A DNA stretch of 27,835 bases from Faecalibacterium sp. UBA1819 (GTDB taxonomy: Bacteria > Bacillota > Clostridia > Oscillospirales > Ruminococcaceae). A model generated the notes under the pieces. That model was not told where the DNA came from. It made no database searches and saw only the letters and a list, made by a program, of their open reading frames with translations. Numbering within the stretch: position 1 is the stretch's first letter; every line of letters begins with the position of its first letter. The DNA is taken from positions 1,793-29,627 of the forward strand of contig DCEX01000006.1 of assembly GCA_002315015.1 (NCBI GenBank), written 5' to 3'. This document shows positions 16,701-25,016 of this stretch, in pieces. A program made the position numbers and the translations under genes.

Positions 16701-17199
16701 CAATCAGGCCATTGCCGAAGCCCGGGGCGAAACGCCGCAAACCGACAAAAGCGATTGCTTGATTGATATTACAGTGGATGCCTATATTCCCGAACGCTAT
16801 ATTCCCGACCCCGCAGGGCGCATTGAAGCCTATAAACGAATTGCCGCAATCAACAGCGCCGAGGATGCTTCCGACGTGTTGGACGAGTTGATTGACCGTT
16901 ACGGCGATGTGCCCAAAAGCGTGACGGGCCTGATTGATATCAGCCGTGTGCGCATGACGGCGGCCAAACTTGGCGTTTATGAAATTACACAAAAAGGCGA
17001 TACGCTCATTCTGTATTCGGACAGTTTGTGCGCAGAGATGATGAAGCCGCTGCTGCAGGAAATGGGCAGGCGGCTGCTGGTGAATGCGTCCGGCAAGCCG
17101 TATTTGTCTGTCAAAATTTTAAAAGGAGAGCAAGCGTCTGAAATCATGACGATGGTTCTTGACAAAATGGCACAGGCAAAAGCAGAAATGGCAAAATAA
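13732..17199 (+). CDS. mfd: Transcription-repair coupling factor Mfd
   Basis: Mfd displaces RNA polymerase stalled at DNA damage and recruits UvrA. Seen in the 1155 residues: a UvrB-like N-terminal module with RPVEGLNHEYEYRRLSVL; the CarD-like RNA polymerase-binding domain at about 480-550 (IAPGDYVVHQSHGIGVYVG); Walker A GDVGVGKTE near 637; motif II DEEQRFGVKHKEKL near 740; QLRGRVGRSG near 905; the TRG-type RIAMRDLQIRGAGNLLG; and the C-terminal TRCF domain (about 1005-1120). Length is typical and no domain is missing. The start at 13732 follows the membrane protein gene by 13 bases with AAAGGA upstream. It is the last gene of the glmU'-pth operon and ends at the strong terminator at 17207. 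Confidence 0.97.
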   Translation: MFTNSIQQTKEYEKLAAQLRTPGRHAVALFGLPPTARAQVLCALCEDTQRPAIVLCAGEADATRFAADCQVFGLSSEVFPSRDFVLRPVEGLNHEYEYRRLSVLGNIVGERTRIVCAGVEAALQYTMPRREFCNNTMTLKPDTEISVTDLTKQLYAAGYHRRFQVEGPGQFSVRGGIVDIFAPDMPKPCRLEFWGDCIDTIHTFDLSSQRREDAVEKIYLSPAREVLFGCTEDAAALLREAQQKAAGKRRDALQQAMESDLKQLDAGTMPGTMDKYLGIRYERPATLLEYPKEPIVFFNEPSAVREAARALEYRFGEEWKGLSEAGILCGGLDRFYENTEDFWYEAEKYGCVLCENFARSMNQEQLTATVHMPAHAIPPWSGEVSALLEDLAPLTERKYSVAIMAGTERAAQALARDLSAAGLRAMAHTEAPSRIAPGCVAVLPGHLNAGADYPFAHFAVLTSRRHAQSAEGKRKKKNKGLASLSDIAPGDYVVHQSHGIGVYVGIQRLDLQGVVKDYLKINYEKGDTLYVPVTQLDALSRYTAPGDGERVKLSRLGSGTWEKTKTRVRKAAQDMAKELIELYARRQQAKGFAFPEDNEWQRDFETRFEYEETDDQLTSAAEIKRDMEQPHPMDRLLCGDVGVGKTEVALRAAFKCIMGGKQCAILVPTTILAWQHYQTALARMEAFPAKVSLLSRFTTPAQQKAVLKGLAGGTVDLVVGTHKLLQKSVHFKDLGLVIIDEEQRFGVKHKEKLKETFIGVDMLTLSATPIPRTLSMAMSGLRDMSTIEEPPFERRPVETYVLEHDAGIIAQALRRELDRGGQAYYIHNRIDTLDSTAAQLGQLVPGARIATAHGRMDEDALSEVWQKLLDGEIDILVCTTLIETGVDVRNCNTLVIEDADYMGLAQLYQLRGRVGRSGRKAYAYFTFRRDKVLTDVANKRLSAIREFTSFGSGFRIAMRDLQIRGAGNLLGQSQHGHMAAVGYETYVKMLNQAIAEARGETPQTDKSDCLIDITVDAYIPERYIPDPAGRIEAYKRIAAINSAEDASDVLDELIDRYGDVPKSVTGLIDISRVRMTAAKLGVYEITQKGDTLILYSDSLCAEMMKPLLQEMGRRLLVNASGKPYLSVKILKGEQASEIMTMVLDKMAQAKAEMAK

Positions 17200-17206
17200 G
17201 CAGATT

Positions 17207-17266
17207 TAATAGTAAAAAGGCAGCAGCCACGATGTATTGAACCGTGGCTGCTGCCTTTTACTATTA
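17207..17266. terminator. 24-bp bidirectional terminator between convergent mfd and glycosyltransferase genes
   Basis: The arm at 17207-17231 pairs with 17243-17266 through 24 bp with one bulged A; the loop is 11 bases. AGTAAAAAGG and CCTTTTACT supply U-rich sides in both directions. It lies 8 bases after the mfd stop and 20 bases from the stop of the convergent gene. Confidence 0.92.
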
Positions 17267-17285
17267 GGAACTATTTTTTGAAATA

Positions 17286-19805
17286 TTACTGGTTGTTTAA
17301 TTTTTCCAGTAAACTTCTCATTTCTGAGTCATTCGGGCAAATGGTGAGATATTGCTGCAAGAGCGGCAGGCATTCTTGTTGGTGGCCGGTGCTCGCCAGT
17401 GCCTCAATCTTGCTGCGGAATTGGGCGGCCAAGGCTTGAAACTCAGGATTTTCTTGGCGCTGCTCGGGCTGCGGCGCCGGTTCGGGCTCCGGTTCACCGT
17501 TCAGCTTGCGCAGCAAAGCGGCCATTTCTGCATCGTTCGGGCAAATTTTAACGTATTGCTGCAAAAGCGGCAGACATTCCTGCGTGTGGCCGTCGCGGAT
17601 GAGCGCCTCAATTTTCGGGCGGAATTGTGCTGCCAGAGCGGCAAATTCAGCACTTTGGGGTGCGCTGACGGGTGCAGAAGCCGCGGACGATGCGGCAGTG
17701 CGCGCGGGAGCTGAAAACTCCGGGCGATGCTGGAACCAGCGAACCAAATGCTTCATGTTAATGTCCATGGAAAGTGCCGTTTTTGCAAAGCGCAGGCTCG
17801 CAGCTAAATCGCCGCTTTCCAGTGCGCGCTGGGCACAAACCATGTAGTAGCCAAAGCGATATTGAATCGGAAGAACAGACATCAAGTCTTGCTTTACTTC
17901 AAACAGCTTCGGAGAGAATGCATGGTGCAAATAGCTGTCCATCAGAGAAATCATCAGCCGGAATGCACGGTCGATGGTTGTTTCCACACCGGGCAGATAA
18001 GCGGCGGAAAAATCTTCCTGCTTTGCCGTTTCTTTTTGGAGTGCAGCATACAGCAATGTCAGCTCAAAATGCTGTTGGCAGAGTGTTTTTTCGCCTGTAA
18101 CGCTCTCTACATAAGGCAAAATGACTTCCATAGGCGTTTCGGTGCCTGCCAAAACAACATCGCCGATTCGCGGCGCCAATTCGGTGGGGAAATCAATCAC
18201 ATCTACGGGCAGCGCCTGATGCAATGCAAAGGCGGCAAGACCCAAAGCAAAAGCGTAGAATGTGCGGTCGCCGCCGGTGCTGTATTTCAGCTCAGAGCAA
18301 AGGCTGTTCCATTCACTGAAAGCCATGTCCTGATAATATACATGCGCACGCGCATTCAAACGCACCAGCTTGAGCATCATGTCGCTGGAAGTTTCCAAAC
18401 GTGCAATCAAGTGCATCCGTTTTTCGCTTTGATTGCCAATTTGAGTTTGCCAGAAGGTGGTTAAACATTTTTGCAAGCGTGGGTCGGTTTCGCAGTCTTG
18501 GCACTTTTGCAGCAAACGGAACGAATCGCCGCCTTTGTCCTCCACTTTGAAGCAAAGCGCCAAAGTTTGCTGGAACAGGGTGTCGTTCAGCCCCGCCGGT
18601 TCGATGGTTTCCAGAATGGACGAAATATCTTCCAGCGAGGAGGTGAAATCAACGTTGGCAGCGGTTTGGCCTGCACCACCCGGCAAAAACTGGATCAGTG
18701 TTTCACAAACAGAAACTGCACAGGAAACAAGGTCGCTCTGGTCGCATCCATTGACAAGCCCGAACATTTTTTCGGGGTTATTTTTGGAGTGTGTTTGAGT
18801 ATACTCGACGGCGTCAAGATAACGGAAAAATTCCTCTTTTAAACCAACCGGGCTGCGGCTTGCCACCTTGGCCAAAACCAATTTGCGCAAAACCGACGCA
18901 CAATAAAGCGACTCGGGATAGTTTTCCACCAAAAGCTCGGCTGTTTCAATAATTTTGTCAAAGCTTTGATTGTAAAACCACATGCTGGTCATTTTGTCAA
19001 TCAAAAGGCCGAGGTAGGAAAGTTTGGGGTTATTGCGCTTGTGTTCGCTGAGCAGCTCGGGATGCTCTTGCAGCATCGTGCGCATTTTGTCTGCGAACTC
19101 AATGCCTTCTTCCTGCGTGAGAACAGCGTCAAAAAAGTGTGTGTTAAGGCGTAAATCCAAAGGCTCCTGCGCAATCTCATTCAAAAGCAGCTCGTGGTTG
19201 CGCTCATCGCGTGCCTTCTTCTTGAGTGCGCCTTCCTCGCCTTCGTAGTAATAGCCGTAATGGGTAAACAGCGTGCGATCCAAGCTGATCACGGGCATCA
19301 CACAAGGCAGAGCCTCGTGAATTTTTCCCACATAACGGCGGCTGGGCTCTAAGCGGCACATGCGCGTAATCGTAAACGGTGAAGCTTTCTTATGGTCTAC
19401 TTCTTCCGGGGCATACAAAAAGTTGTTGATGATGACAGAAGCCGACGCATACTTTTTATATTCGCCGCTTTTGAAAAACTCAATGATCTCCGCCGGGTCG
19501 TCCAACCATTCGTCGGCGTCAACCGAAAGATACCACTCACCAATGCCGCGATCCATCACAGCATTTCGTGCGGCGGCAAAGTCTTGGTTCCACTCCACAT
19601 GGAATACTTCATCGGCGTATTGCTGGGCAATTTCAACCGTGCGGTCAGTCGACCCGGTATCTCCCACCAAAATTTGTGCGCCCAGCGCCTCTTTCAAAGG
19701 CATTAAGGCCTTCAAGCAGTTTTCAATATTTTCTTCCTCGTTTTTTGCAATCAGGCCCACGGTGAGCAGAGGGCGGGAAGAGGATTTTCGTTGATAAGCT
19801 TTCAC
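17286..19805 (-). CDS. Family 2 glycosyltransferase with long helical-repeat (TPR-like) C-terminus
   Basis: An 839-residue protein. The first 230 residues are a GT-A glycosyltransferase of the SunS/ORF-in-clostridia kind: LTVGLIAKNEEENIENCL, LVGDTGSTDRTVEIAQQYADEV, then SVDADEWL as the metal-binding DxD equivalent and HEALPC. The remaining 600 residues look all-helical and TPR-like. The protein ends in two nearly identical 49-residue units joined by a Pro/Glu/Gln linker. The donor and acceptor are unknown; such fusions glycosylate proteins or envelope polymers. The GTG at 19805 is chosen because GGAGG lies eight bases upstream; the TTG at 19820 lies before that site. It is monocistronic on the minus strand and ends at the shared terminator. 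Confidence 0.85.
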   Translation of the reverse strand: MKAYQRKSSSRPLLTVGLIAKNEEENIENCLKALMPLKEALGAQILVGDTGSTDRTVEIAQQYADEVFHVEWNQDFAAARNAVMDRGIGEWYLSVDADEWLDDPAEIIEFFKSGEYKKYASASVIINNFLYAPEEVDHKKASPFTITRMCRLEPSRRYVGKIHEALPCVMPVISLDRTLFTHYGYYYEGEEGALKKKARDERNHELLLNEIAQEPLDLRLNTHFFDAVLTQEEGIEFADKMRTMLQEHPELLSEHKRNNPKLSYLGLLIDKMTSMWFYNQSFDKIIETAELLVENYPESLYCASVLRKLVLAKVASRSPVGLKEEFFRYLDAVEYTQTHSKNNPEKMFGLVNGCDQSDLVSCAVSVCETLIQFLPGGAGQTAANVDFTSSLEDISSILETIEPAGLNDTLFQQTLALCFKVEDKGGDSFRLLQKCQDCETDPRLQKCLTTFWQTQIGNQSEKRMHLIARLETSSDMMLKLVRLNARAHVYYQDMAFSEWNSLCSELKYSTGGDRTFYAFALGLAAFALHQALPVDVIDFPTELAPRIGDVVLAGTETPMEVILPYVESVTGEKTLCQQHFELTLLYAALQKETAKQEDFSAAYLPGVETTIDRAFRLMISLMDSYLHHAFSPKLFEVKQDLMSVLPIQYRFGYYMVCAQRALESGDLAASLRFAKTALSMDINMKHLVRWFQHRPEFSAPARTAASSAASAPVSAPQSAEFAALAAQFRPKIEALIRDGHTQECLPLLQQYVKICPNDAEMAALLRKLNGEPEPEPAPQPEQRQENPEFQALAAQFRSKIEALASTGHQQECLPLLQQYLTICPNDSEMRSLLEKLNNQ
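17295..17645 (-). repeat. In-frame tandem duplication at the glycosyltransferase C-terminus
   Basis: The unit at 17499-17645 (starting FAALAAQFRPKIEAL) and the unit at 17295-17441 (starting FQALAAQFRSKIEAL) each encode 49 residues. Both share GH-Q-ECLPLLQQY, ICPND-EM and LL-KLN. The linker is EPEPEPAPQPEQ-like. High similarity suggests a recent or conversion-maintained duplication of a helical hairpin repeat. Confidence 0.85.
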
Positions 19806-20066
19806 AAAGGCTTCCTCCAATTCGTAAACTTATGACAAGCCTGCCGCTTGTCCAAAACGGCGGCGCTTGATTTTGTCGGAAAGGCGCAGCTGCGCCCCAG
19901 GAAAACAGACCCCTTAATAGAAAGTTATCCAATAAAAAGAATGTTTTGAAAGAAAAAAGGCGAAAATATTTCGCGAATAAGAAATGCTGTTTTCGGCCTG
20001 TCCGGCAAATGGATTGCCGCATCAAAATACCTTTTTCGTGAGATACAGATTTTACAACACAAAACT
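19806..20066 (-). promoter_or_regulatory. Leader/promoter region of the glycosyltransferase gene
   Basis: No consensus promoter is clear. Two symmetric elements are seen: a 14-base perfect palindrome GGCGCAGCTGCGCC at 19883-19896, and GACAAGC/GCTTGTC (19834-19840 with 19846-19852) ending about 16 bases before the ribosome site. They may be hairpins in the mRNA leader or protein-binding sites. Confidence 0.35.
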
Positions 20067-20094
20067 TTGAATTTTATGTGAAATCTGATATAAT
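20067..20094 (+). promoter_or_regulatory. Promoter of the carboxypeptidase-to-M42 gene run
   Basis: TTGAAT (20067-20072), a 16-base spacer and a consensus TATAAT (20089-20094) predict a leader of about 90 bases before the carboxypeptidase gene. Confidence 0.7.
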
Positions 20095-20191
20095 AACCGT
20101 AATTACGTCAGGCGAAGATGGTAAGATAACAATAAAGCTTGTCCGCCTTTTTCGTTTGTATTGGAACCGTTTGACAGAATAGGATGGAAGA

Positions 20192-21604
20192 ATGAAGAAA
20201 TTTTGCTGTATGGTGCTTTTGGTGCTTTGCGTGGTGGGGCTTCCCGTCAGCGCTGCGGCACAGGGGTATGACTTGCCCGCAGAAATTTCCGTTACTGCGG
20301 CAGAAGCCTATTTTATCAATTTAGATACCGGCCTTGTTGTGTATGAAAAAGACGCCGATACTCCGCGCAGTATTGCCAGCCTGACCAAGCTGATGACCTC
20401 ACTGCTGCTGATGGAGAATGTGCAGGATTTGGAAAATACTATGATTACCGCCGAACGCAATTTGTATGTAGGGAGCATTATTGACCCGTCTTCGTCAAAT
20501 GCGGATATTCGGCCGGGGGAAAGCGTAAGCGCTTTAAACATGCTGTATGCCATGATGCTGCCCAGCGCCAACGAAGCCGCGGAGGCAGTGGGCTATTACC
20601 TGTCCGGCGGCAACCTGCAAAACTTTTACGCCATGATGAATCAGCGTGCGAAAGAGCTTGGATGCACCAATACCAATTTTGCTTCGACCAATGGTTTGGT
20701 AGACCAAGAGGGCGGCAACTGGAGCACGGCGCATGATGTTGCTTTGATTGCACAAGAGTGCTGGAAACATGAAATTTTCCGCACGGTATGCGGTACACAG
20801 CTGTATTGGATGCCGATGACAGATAACAGCGCACATAATTATGCGCAGTTTCCTAAGCAAAATCCGAACGCGGCTTATTATATCCAAAGCACCAACCGCA
20901 TGATGTCGCCCAACTCGGGAGTGTATCGCTCCTACATCAGAGGCATCAAAACCGGCTCCACTTTTTCGGCGGGGCGAAATTTTGCCTCAGCAGCGGTTAA
21001 CGAGCGCGGCGAAACCTTTATTGGTGTGGTGTTGGGCTGCCCGTATGACCCTCCCGAGGACGGCTATGCTTACAGCTTCCATGACACGGCCGCGATTTAC
21101 GATTGGATTTTCTCCAGCTTTTCCGTTCGGCCTACGCTTGATACCACCACCCCGATTACAGAGGTTCGTGTGGAATGGTCGAGCGAAAGCGACCGGCTTC
21201 AGCTTGTTCCGGCCAGCGATTTGAAAACCATTTTGCCCAACGACAGCGACGATGCCCTTACCACCACGTTTGATGTACCGGAGCAGGTTTATGCTCCTGT
21301 TAAGGCGGGAGACCGCATCGGCAGTGTTACTTTGACGCTGGAGGGCAGAGAGATTGGCACAGTAGATTTGCTTGCCGCACGCGATATTGAGCGCAATACA
21401 TTTCTGTTTTTGGTGGGAAAAACAGGCGAGTTTTTAACGGGAACGTATGTGAAAGTGGTGATTGTGCTCACCGTTGTGTTTTTTGTCGGCTACGCGCTGA
21501 TTGCAGTGCGAATGGAGCGTGCGCGAAAAGCGCAGCTTCGCCGCCAAAAACGCCGCGCGAAAGACGAACGCTTCGACGATTTTCCCCCGCAGCAGCAAAA
21601 ATGA
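20192..21604 (+). CDS. Serine-type D-Ala-D-Ala carboxypeptidase (PBP5/DacF family)
   Basis: This penicillin-binding protein trims the terminal D-Ala from peptidoglycan stem peptides outside the membrane. It has an N-terminal signal peptide (MKKFCCMVLLVLCVVGLPVSAAA), then the three active-site motifs: S-L-T-K (Ser63, Lys66), S-A-N (Ser125) and K-T-G (Lys253). A PBP5 C-terminal beta domain follows (about 290-385) and then a membrane helix (about 412-432) with a basic cytoplasmic tail. The true transmembrane anchor differs from the amphipathic helix of E. coli PBP5. Length (470) is slightly long for DacF. AGGATGGAAG precedes the ATG. It opens a co-directional run with pncB 43 bases downstream. 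Confidence 0.95.
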   Translation: MKKFCCMVLLVLCVVGLPVSAAAQGYDLPAEISVTAAEAYFINLDTGLVVYEKDADTPRSIASLTKLMTSLLLMENVQDLENTMITAERNLYVGSIIDPSSSNADIRPGESVSALNMLYAMMLPSANEAAEAVGYYLSGGNLQNFYAMMNQRAKELGCTNTNFASTNGLVDQEGGNWSTAHDVALIAQECWKHEIFRTVCGTQLYWMPMTDNSAHNYAQFPKQNPNAAYYIQSTNRMMSPNSGVYRSYIRGIKTGSTFSAGRNFASAAVNERGETFIGVVLGCPYDPPEDGYAYSFHDTAAIYDWIFSSFSVRPTLDTTTPITEVRVEWSSESDRLQLVPASDLKTILPNDSDDALTTTFDVPEQVYAPVKAGDRIGSVTLTLEGREIGTVDLLAARDIERNTFLFLVGKTGEFLTGTYVKVVIVLTVVFFVGYALIAVRMERARKAQLRRQKRRAKDERFDDFPPQQQK

Positions 21605-21647
21605 GACATTGTTTCGGCAGTGTAAGCTAAGAAAAGGATGATAGACA

Positions 21648-23102
21648 ATGACGGATGTGAATCAAGCACGCAATTTAACGCTTTTGATGGATTTTTATGA
21701 AATGACAATGACCGCGGGCTATTTTGAGGAGGGCTATCAGGAACAAATCGGTGTGTTCGATATGTTTTTCCGAAAAGTACCGGATGACGGCGGCTTTGCC
21801 ATTGCAGCAGGCCTGGCGCAGTTTTGCGAGATTATTGATAACCTGCACTTTACGGACGAAGACATTGCCTATTTGCGGGGTAAGGGCTGTTTTTCCGAAG
21901 CCTTTTTGGACTACCTGCGCCATTTCGAGTTCCACTGCAATATTTGGGCGGTAGAGGAAGGAACGCCGGTGTTCCCTATGGAGCCGCTGGTCATTGTGGA
22001 AGGCCCGGCGATTGAAGCACAGCTGATTGAAACCTTGCTGCTTGTCACATTCAACCATCAAAGCTTAATTTGCACCAAGACCAACCGCATTGTCCGTGCG
22101 GCAAAAGGCTTGCCCGTGATGGAGTTCGGCAGCCGCCGCGCGCAAGGCTATGACGGCGCCGTGCTGGGTGCGCGCGCCGCGTATATCGGCGGCGTCGTGG
22201 GAACGGCGTGTGTGTTGGCCGACCGTCAATTCGGGATTCCCGCATTGGGAACGATGGCGCACAGCTGGGTGCAGATGTTCCCCAGTGAGTACGAGGCTTT
22301 TGCCCGCTACGCAAAGCTGTATCCCGATAATTGCACGCTTTTGGTGGATACCTACAACGTGCTGAAAAGCGGTGTTCCCAACGCCATTCGTGTGTTTAAC
22401 GAGGTTTTGGCCCCGATGGGTATTCGTCCCAAGGGCGTGCGCATTGACTCCGGCGATATTGCCTACCTCTCCAAAAAAGTGCGCAAAATGCTGGACGATG
22501 CCGGCTATCCCGACTGCGGCATTTGTGCGTCGAATTCGCTCGATGAATACATTGTGCGTGATTTGCTGGTGCAGGGTGCAAAGCTGAACAGCTTCGGCAT
22601 TGGTGAGAACTTGATTACCTCCAAATCCAGCCCGGTATTCGGCGGCGTGTACAAGCTGGCGGCTGTGCGCAGCGGCGAGCACTATGAGCCGAAAATTAAA
22701 ATCAGCGAAACGGCGGAGAAAATCACCATTCCGCATTTGAAAAACTTGTACCGCATTTACGACAACGAGACGGGAAAAGCCATGGCCGATTTGATGACTA
22801 TGTACGACGAAACCTTGGACGCTTCCAAGGGCTTAACGTTGTTTGACCCGGTACAGACGTGGAAAAAGCGCACCTTTACGGGCATTCATCTCAAACAGCT
22901 GAATGTACCCATTTATGTGAACGGCAAGCGTGTGTATCAAACGCCGCCGCTGGAGGAAATTCGCCGTTATTGTGCCGAGCAGGTCGATACCTTGTGGGAC
23001 GAGGTAAAGCGCTTTGAAAACCCGCACCGCTATTATGTCGATTTGTCGCAAAAGCTGTGGGACGAGCGTCAGCGCCTGCTGAATGAGCTGTCTGTGAATT
23101 AA
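21648..23102 (+). CDS. pncB: Nicotinate phosphoribosyltransferase
   Basis: The enzyme joins nicotinate and PRPP to give nicotinate mononucleotide, the first step of NAD salvage. Seen in the 484 residues: the N-terminal LTLLMDFYEMTMTAGYF, MEFGSRRAQG, MAHSWVQMF with the His that is phosphorylated in the family (about residue 205), VDTYNVLKSGVPNAI, and RIDSGDIAYLSKK. Length fits the longer Firmicute form. AAAAGGATGATAGACA precedes the ATG. The ABC transporter gene starts 63 bases later. Confidence 0.96.
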   Translation: MTDVNQARNLTLLMDFYEMTMTAGYFEEGYQEQIGVFDMFFRKVPDDGGFAIAAGLAQFCEIIDNLHFTDEDIAYLRGKGCFSEAFLDYLRHFEFHCNIWAVEEGTPVFPMEPLVIVEGPAIEAQLIETLLLVTFNHQSLICTKTNRIVRAAKGLPVMEFGSRRAQGYDGAVLGARAAYIGGVVGTACVLADRQFGIPALGTMAHSWVQMFPSEYEAFARYAKLYPDNCTLLVDTYNVLKSGVPNAIRVFNEVLAPMGIRPKGVRIDSGDIAYLSKKVRKMLDDAGYPDCGICASNSLDEYIVRDLLVQGAKLNSFGIGENLITSKSSPVFGGVYKLAAVRSGEHYEPKIKISETAEKITIPHLKNLYRIYDNETGKAMADLMTMYDETLDASKGLTLFDPVQTWKKRTFTGIHLKQLNVPIYVNGKRVYQTPPLEEIRRYCAEQVDTLWDEVKRFENPHRYYVDLSQKLWDERQRLLNELSVN

Positions 23103-23165
23103 AAAGAGATGAAATAAAGGAAAGAGAGTAAGCCGCAGCCTTTGCGGCTCAAAGGAGATTGTTTT

Positions 23166-24941
23166 GTGAAAAGAGAAGGAACCCAGTCGACTGCAACACT
23201 GATTCGGCGCTTTTGGCCGTATTTGACGCAGTATCGCGGCATTTTGCTGTTCGATTTATTCTGTGCGGCGCTCACCACGGTGTGCGAGCTTGTTTTGCCC
23301 ATGCTGATGCGTACCGTGACCAATTTGGGCGCAGAAAATTTGGAAAGCTTGACGCTGTCGCTCGTGCTGCGCATTGGTGCGCTGTACTTTGTGCTGCGTA
23401 TTATTGACGCTGTGGCCAACTACTTTATGTCGAACACCGGCCATGTGATGGGCGCACGGATTGAAACCAATATGCGGCGCGACGCCTTTGCCCATTTGCA
23501 AAAGCTGTCGAACAACTACTTTGCCAATACGAAAGTCGGCCAAATCATGGGCCGCATCACCAATGATTTATTTGACGTGACGGAATTTTCTCACCACTGC
23601 CCGGAGGAGTTTTTCATCGCGGGCTTAAAAGGTGTGATTTCGTTTGTCATCTTAGCGCGCATTAACATCCTTTTAACGCTGATTATTTTTGTGTTTATTC
23701 CGCCGATGCTGCTCATCAGCGTCAAGCTCAACACGTTTGTGCGCCGCACCTTCCGCAGCCAGCGTCAGCAAATCGGTGAGCTGAATGCCCGCATCGAGGA
23801 CAGTCTGCTGGGTACGCGCGTGGTAAAAGCGTTTTCTGGTGAGGAACTGGAAAAAGAAAAATTTGAGCGCGACAACGGACGCTTTTTGAATATTAAAAAA
23901 GACACTTACCATTGGATGGCGGCGTTTCACACCGTGACGCGCGCATTTGACGGCGTGATGTACCTAGTAGTGCTCGTGGCCGGTTCGCTGTTTATGATGA
24001 ACGGAAGCATTCTTCCCGGCGACTTGGTAGCCTATATGCTGTACGTTACCACGCTGCTGACGACCATTCGCCGTATTGTGGAATTTGCCGAGCAATTCCA
24101 GCGCGGCATGACAGGCATTGAACGCTTTTTTGAAATTATGGATGCCGACGTAGAAATTTTTGACGAGCCGGACGCGGTGCCGCTCGGAACGGTGAAAGGC
24201 GAAATCCAGCTGGACCATGTCTCGTTTGAGTACCCGGATGACCACAATAAAGTTTTAGAAGATCTTTGCCTGACGATTCATGCGGGCGAGCGTGTGGCGC
24301 TGGTTGGGCCTTCCGGCGGCGGAAAGACCACGCTGACCAACCTGATTCCCCGTTTTTATGACCCCACTTCCGGCCGGATTTTGATTGATGGAAAAGATAC
24401 CCGCCATGTGACGCTCAAAAGTCTGCGCGGGGCCATCGGCATTGTGCAGCAGGATGTCTATTTATTCAGCGGCACGGTGTTTGAAAATATCGCTTACGGA
24501 AAGCCCGATGCAACCCGCAAGGAAGTGGAAGAGGCTGCACGTTTGGCCGGTGCGCACGAGTTTATCAGCGCACTGCACGATGGCTATGATACCTATGTGG
24601 GCGAGCGCGGCGTGAAGCTGTCCGGCGGTCAAAAGCAGCGCATTTCCATTGCTCGTGTCTTTTTGAAAAATCCGCCTATCTTAATTTTGGACGAGGCCAC
24701 CAGCGCGCTCGACAACGAAAGCGAACTGCTCGTGGGTGAAAGCTTATCCCGCTTGGCCAAAGGCCGTACCACGCTGACCATTGCGCACCGGTTGACGACC
24801 ATTCAAAATTCCGACCGCATTTTGGTGCTGGGGGAACACGGGATTGAAGAAGAAGGCACACACGAAGAATTGCTCAAGCAAGGCGGTGTATACAGCCGTT
24901 TGTGGAATGGTGCGAAAACCCTGGAGAAAGCAACGCTGTAA
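23166..24941 (+). CDS. ABC exporter half-molecule (fused permease and ATPase)
   Basis: A 591-residue type IV ABC exporter subunit with six membrane helices (about residues 15-300). The ATPase domain carries Walker A GPSGGGKTT near 380, the LSGGQKQRI signature near 484, Walker B ILILDEATSALD near 505 and the H-loop IAHRLTTI near 538. It would work as a homodimer or with a partner not in the window. Substrate is unknown (lipid, drug or peptide); there is no peptidase C39 domain. The GTG at 23166 is selected because AAAGGAG lies eight bases upstream; the frame opens earlier at 23142 without such a site. It lies between pncB and a lipase-like gene in one direction. Confidence 0.93.
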   Translation: MKREGTQSTATLIRRFWPYLTQYRGILLFDLFCAALTTVCELVLPMLMRTVTNLGAENLESLTLSLVLRIGALYFVLRIIDAVANYFMSNTGHVMGARIETNMRRDAFAHLQKLSNNYFANTKVGQIMGRITNDLFDVTEFSHHCPEEFFIAGLKGVISFVILARINILLTLIIFVFIPPMLLISVKLNTFVRRTFRSQRQQIGELNARIEDSLLGTRVVKAFSGEELEKEKFERDNGRFLNIKKDTYHWMAAFHTVTRAFDGVMYLVVLVAGSLFMMNGSILPGDLVAYMLYVTTLLTTIRRIVEFAEQFQRGMTGIERFFEIMDADVEIFDEPDAVPLGTVKGEIQLDHVSFEYPDDHNKVLEDLCLTIHAGERVALVGPSGGGKTTLTNLIPRFYDPTSGRILIDGKDTRHVTLKSLRGAIGIVQQDVYLFSGTVFENIAYGKPDATRKEVEEAARLAGAHEFISALHDGYDTYVGERGVKLSGGQKQRISIARVFLKNPPILILDEATSALDNESELLVGESLSRLAKGRTTLTIAHRLTTIQNSDRILVLGEHGIEEEGTHEELLKQGGVYSRLWNGAKTLEKATL

Positions 24942-25016
24942 CGTGTGCGAATGGGCGCGTCAGGCAAGTTTTGTGCGGTGCAGCTCCGGGATGATGGAAG
25001 CAGAAAGAGGAAGACG

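Noticed and set aside
20095..20191. Possible riboswitch or attenuator in the carboxypeptidase leader
   Set aside because: AGGCG and CGCCT followed by T's give only a 5-bp stem over a long loop; no conserved riboswitch core is recognisable.
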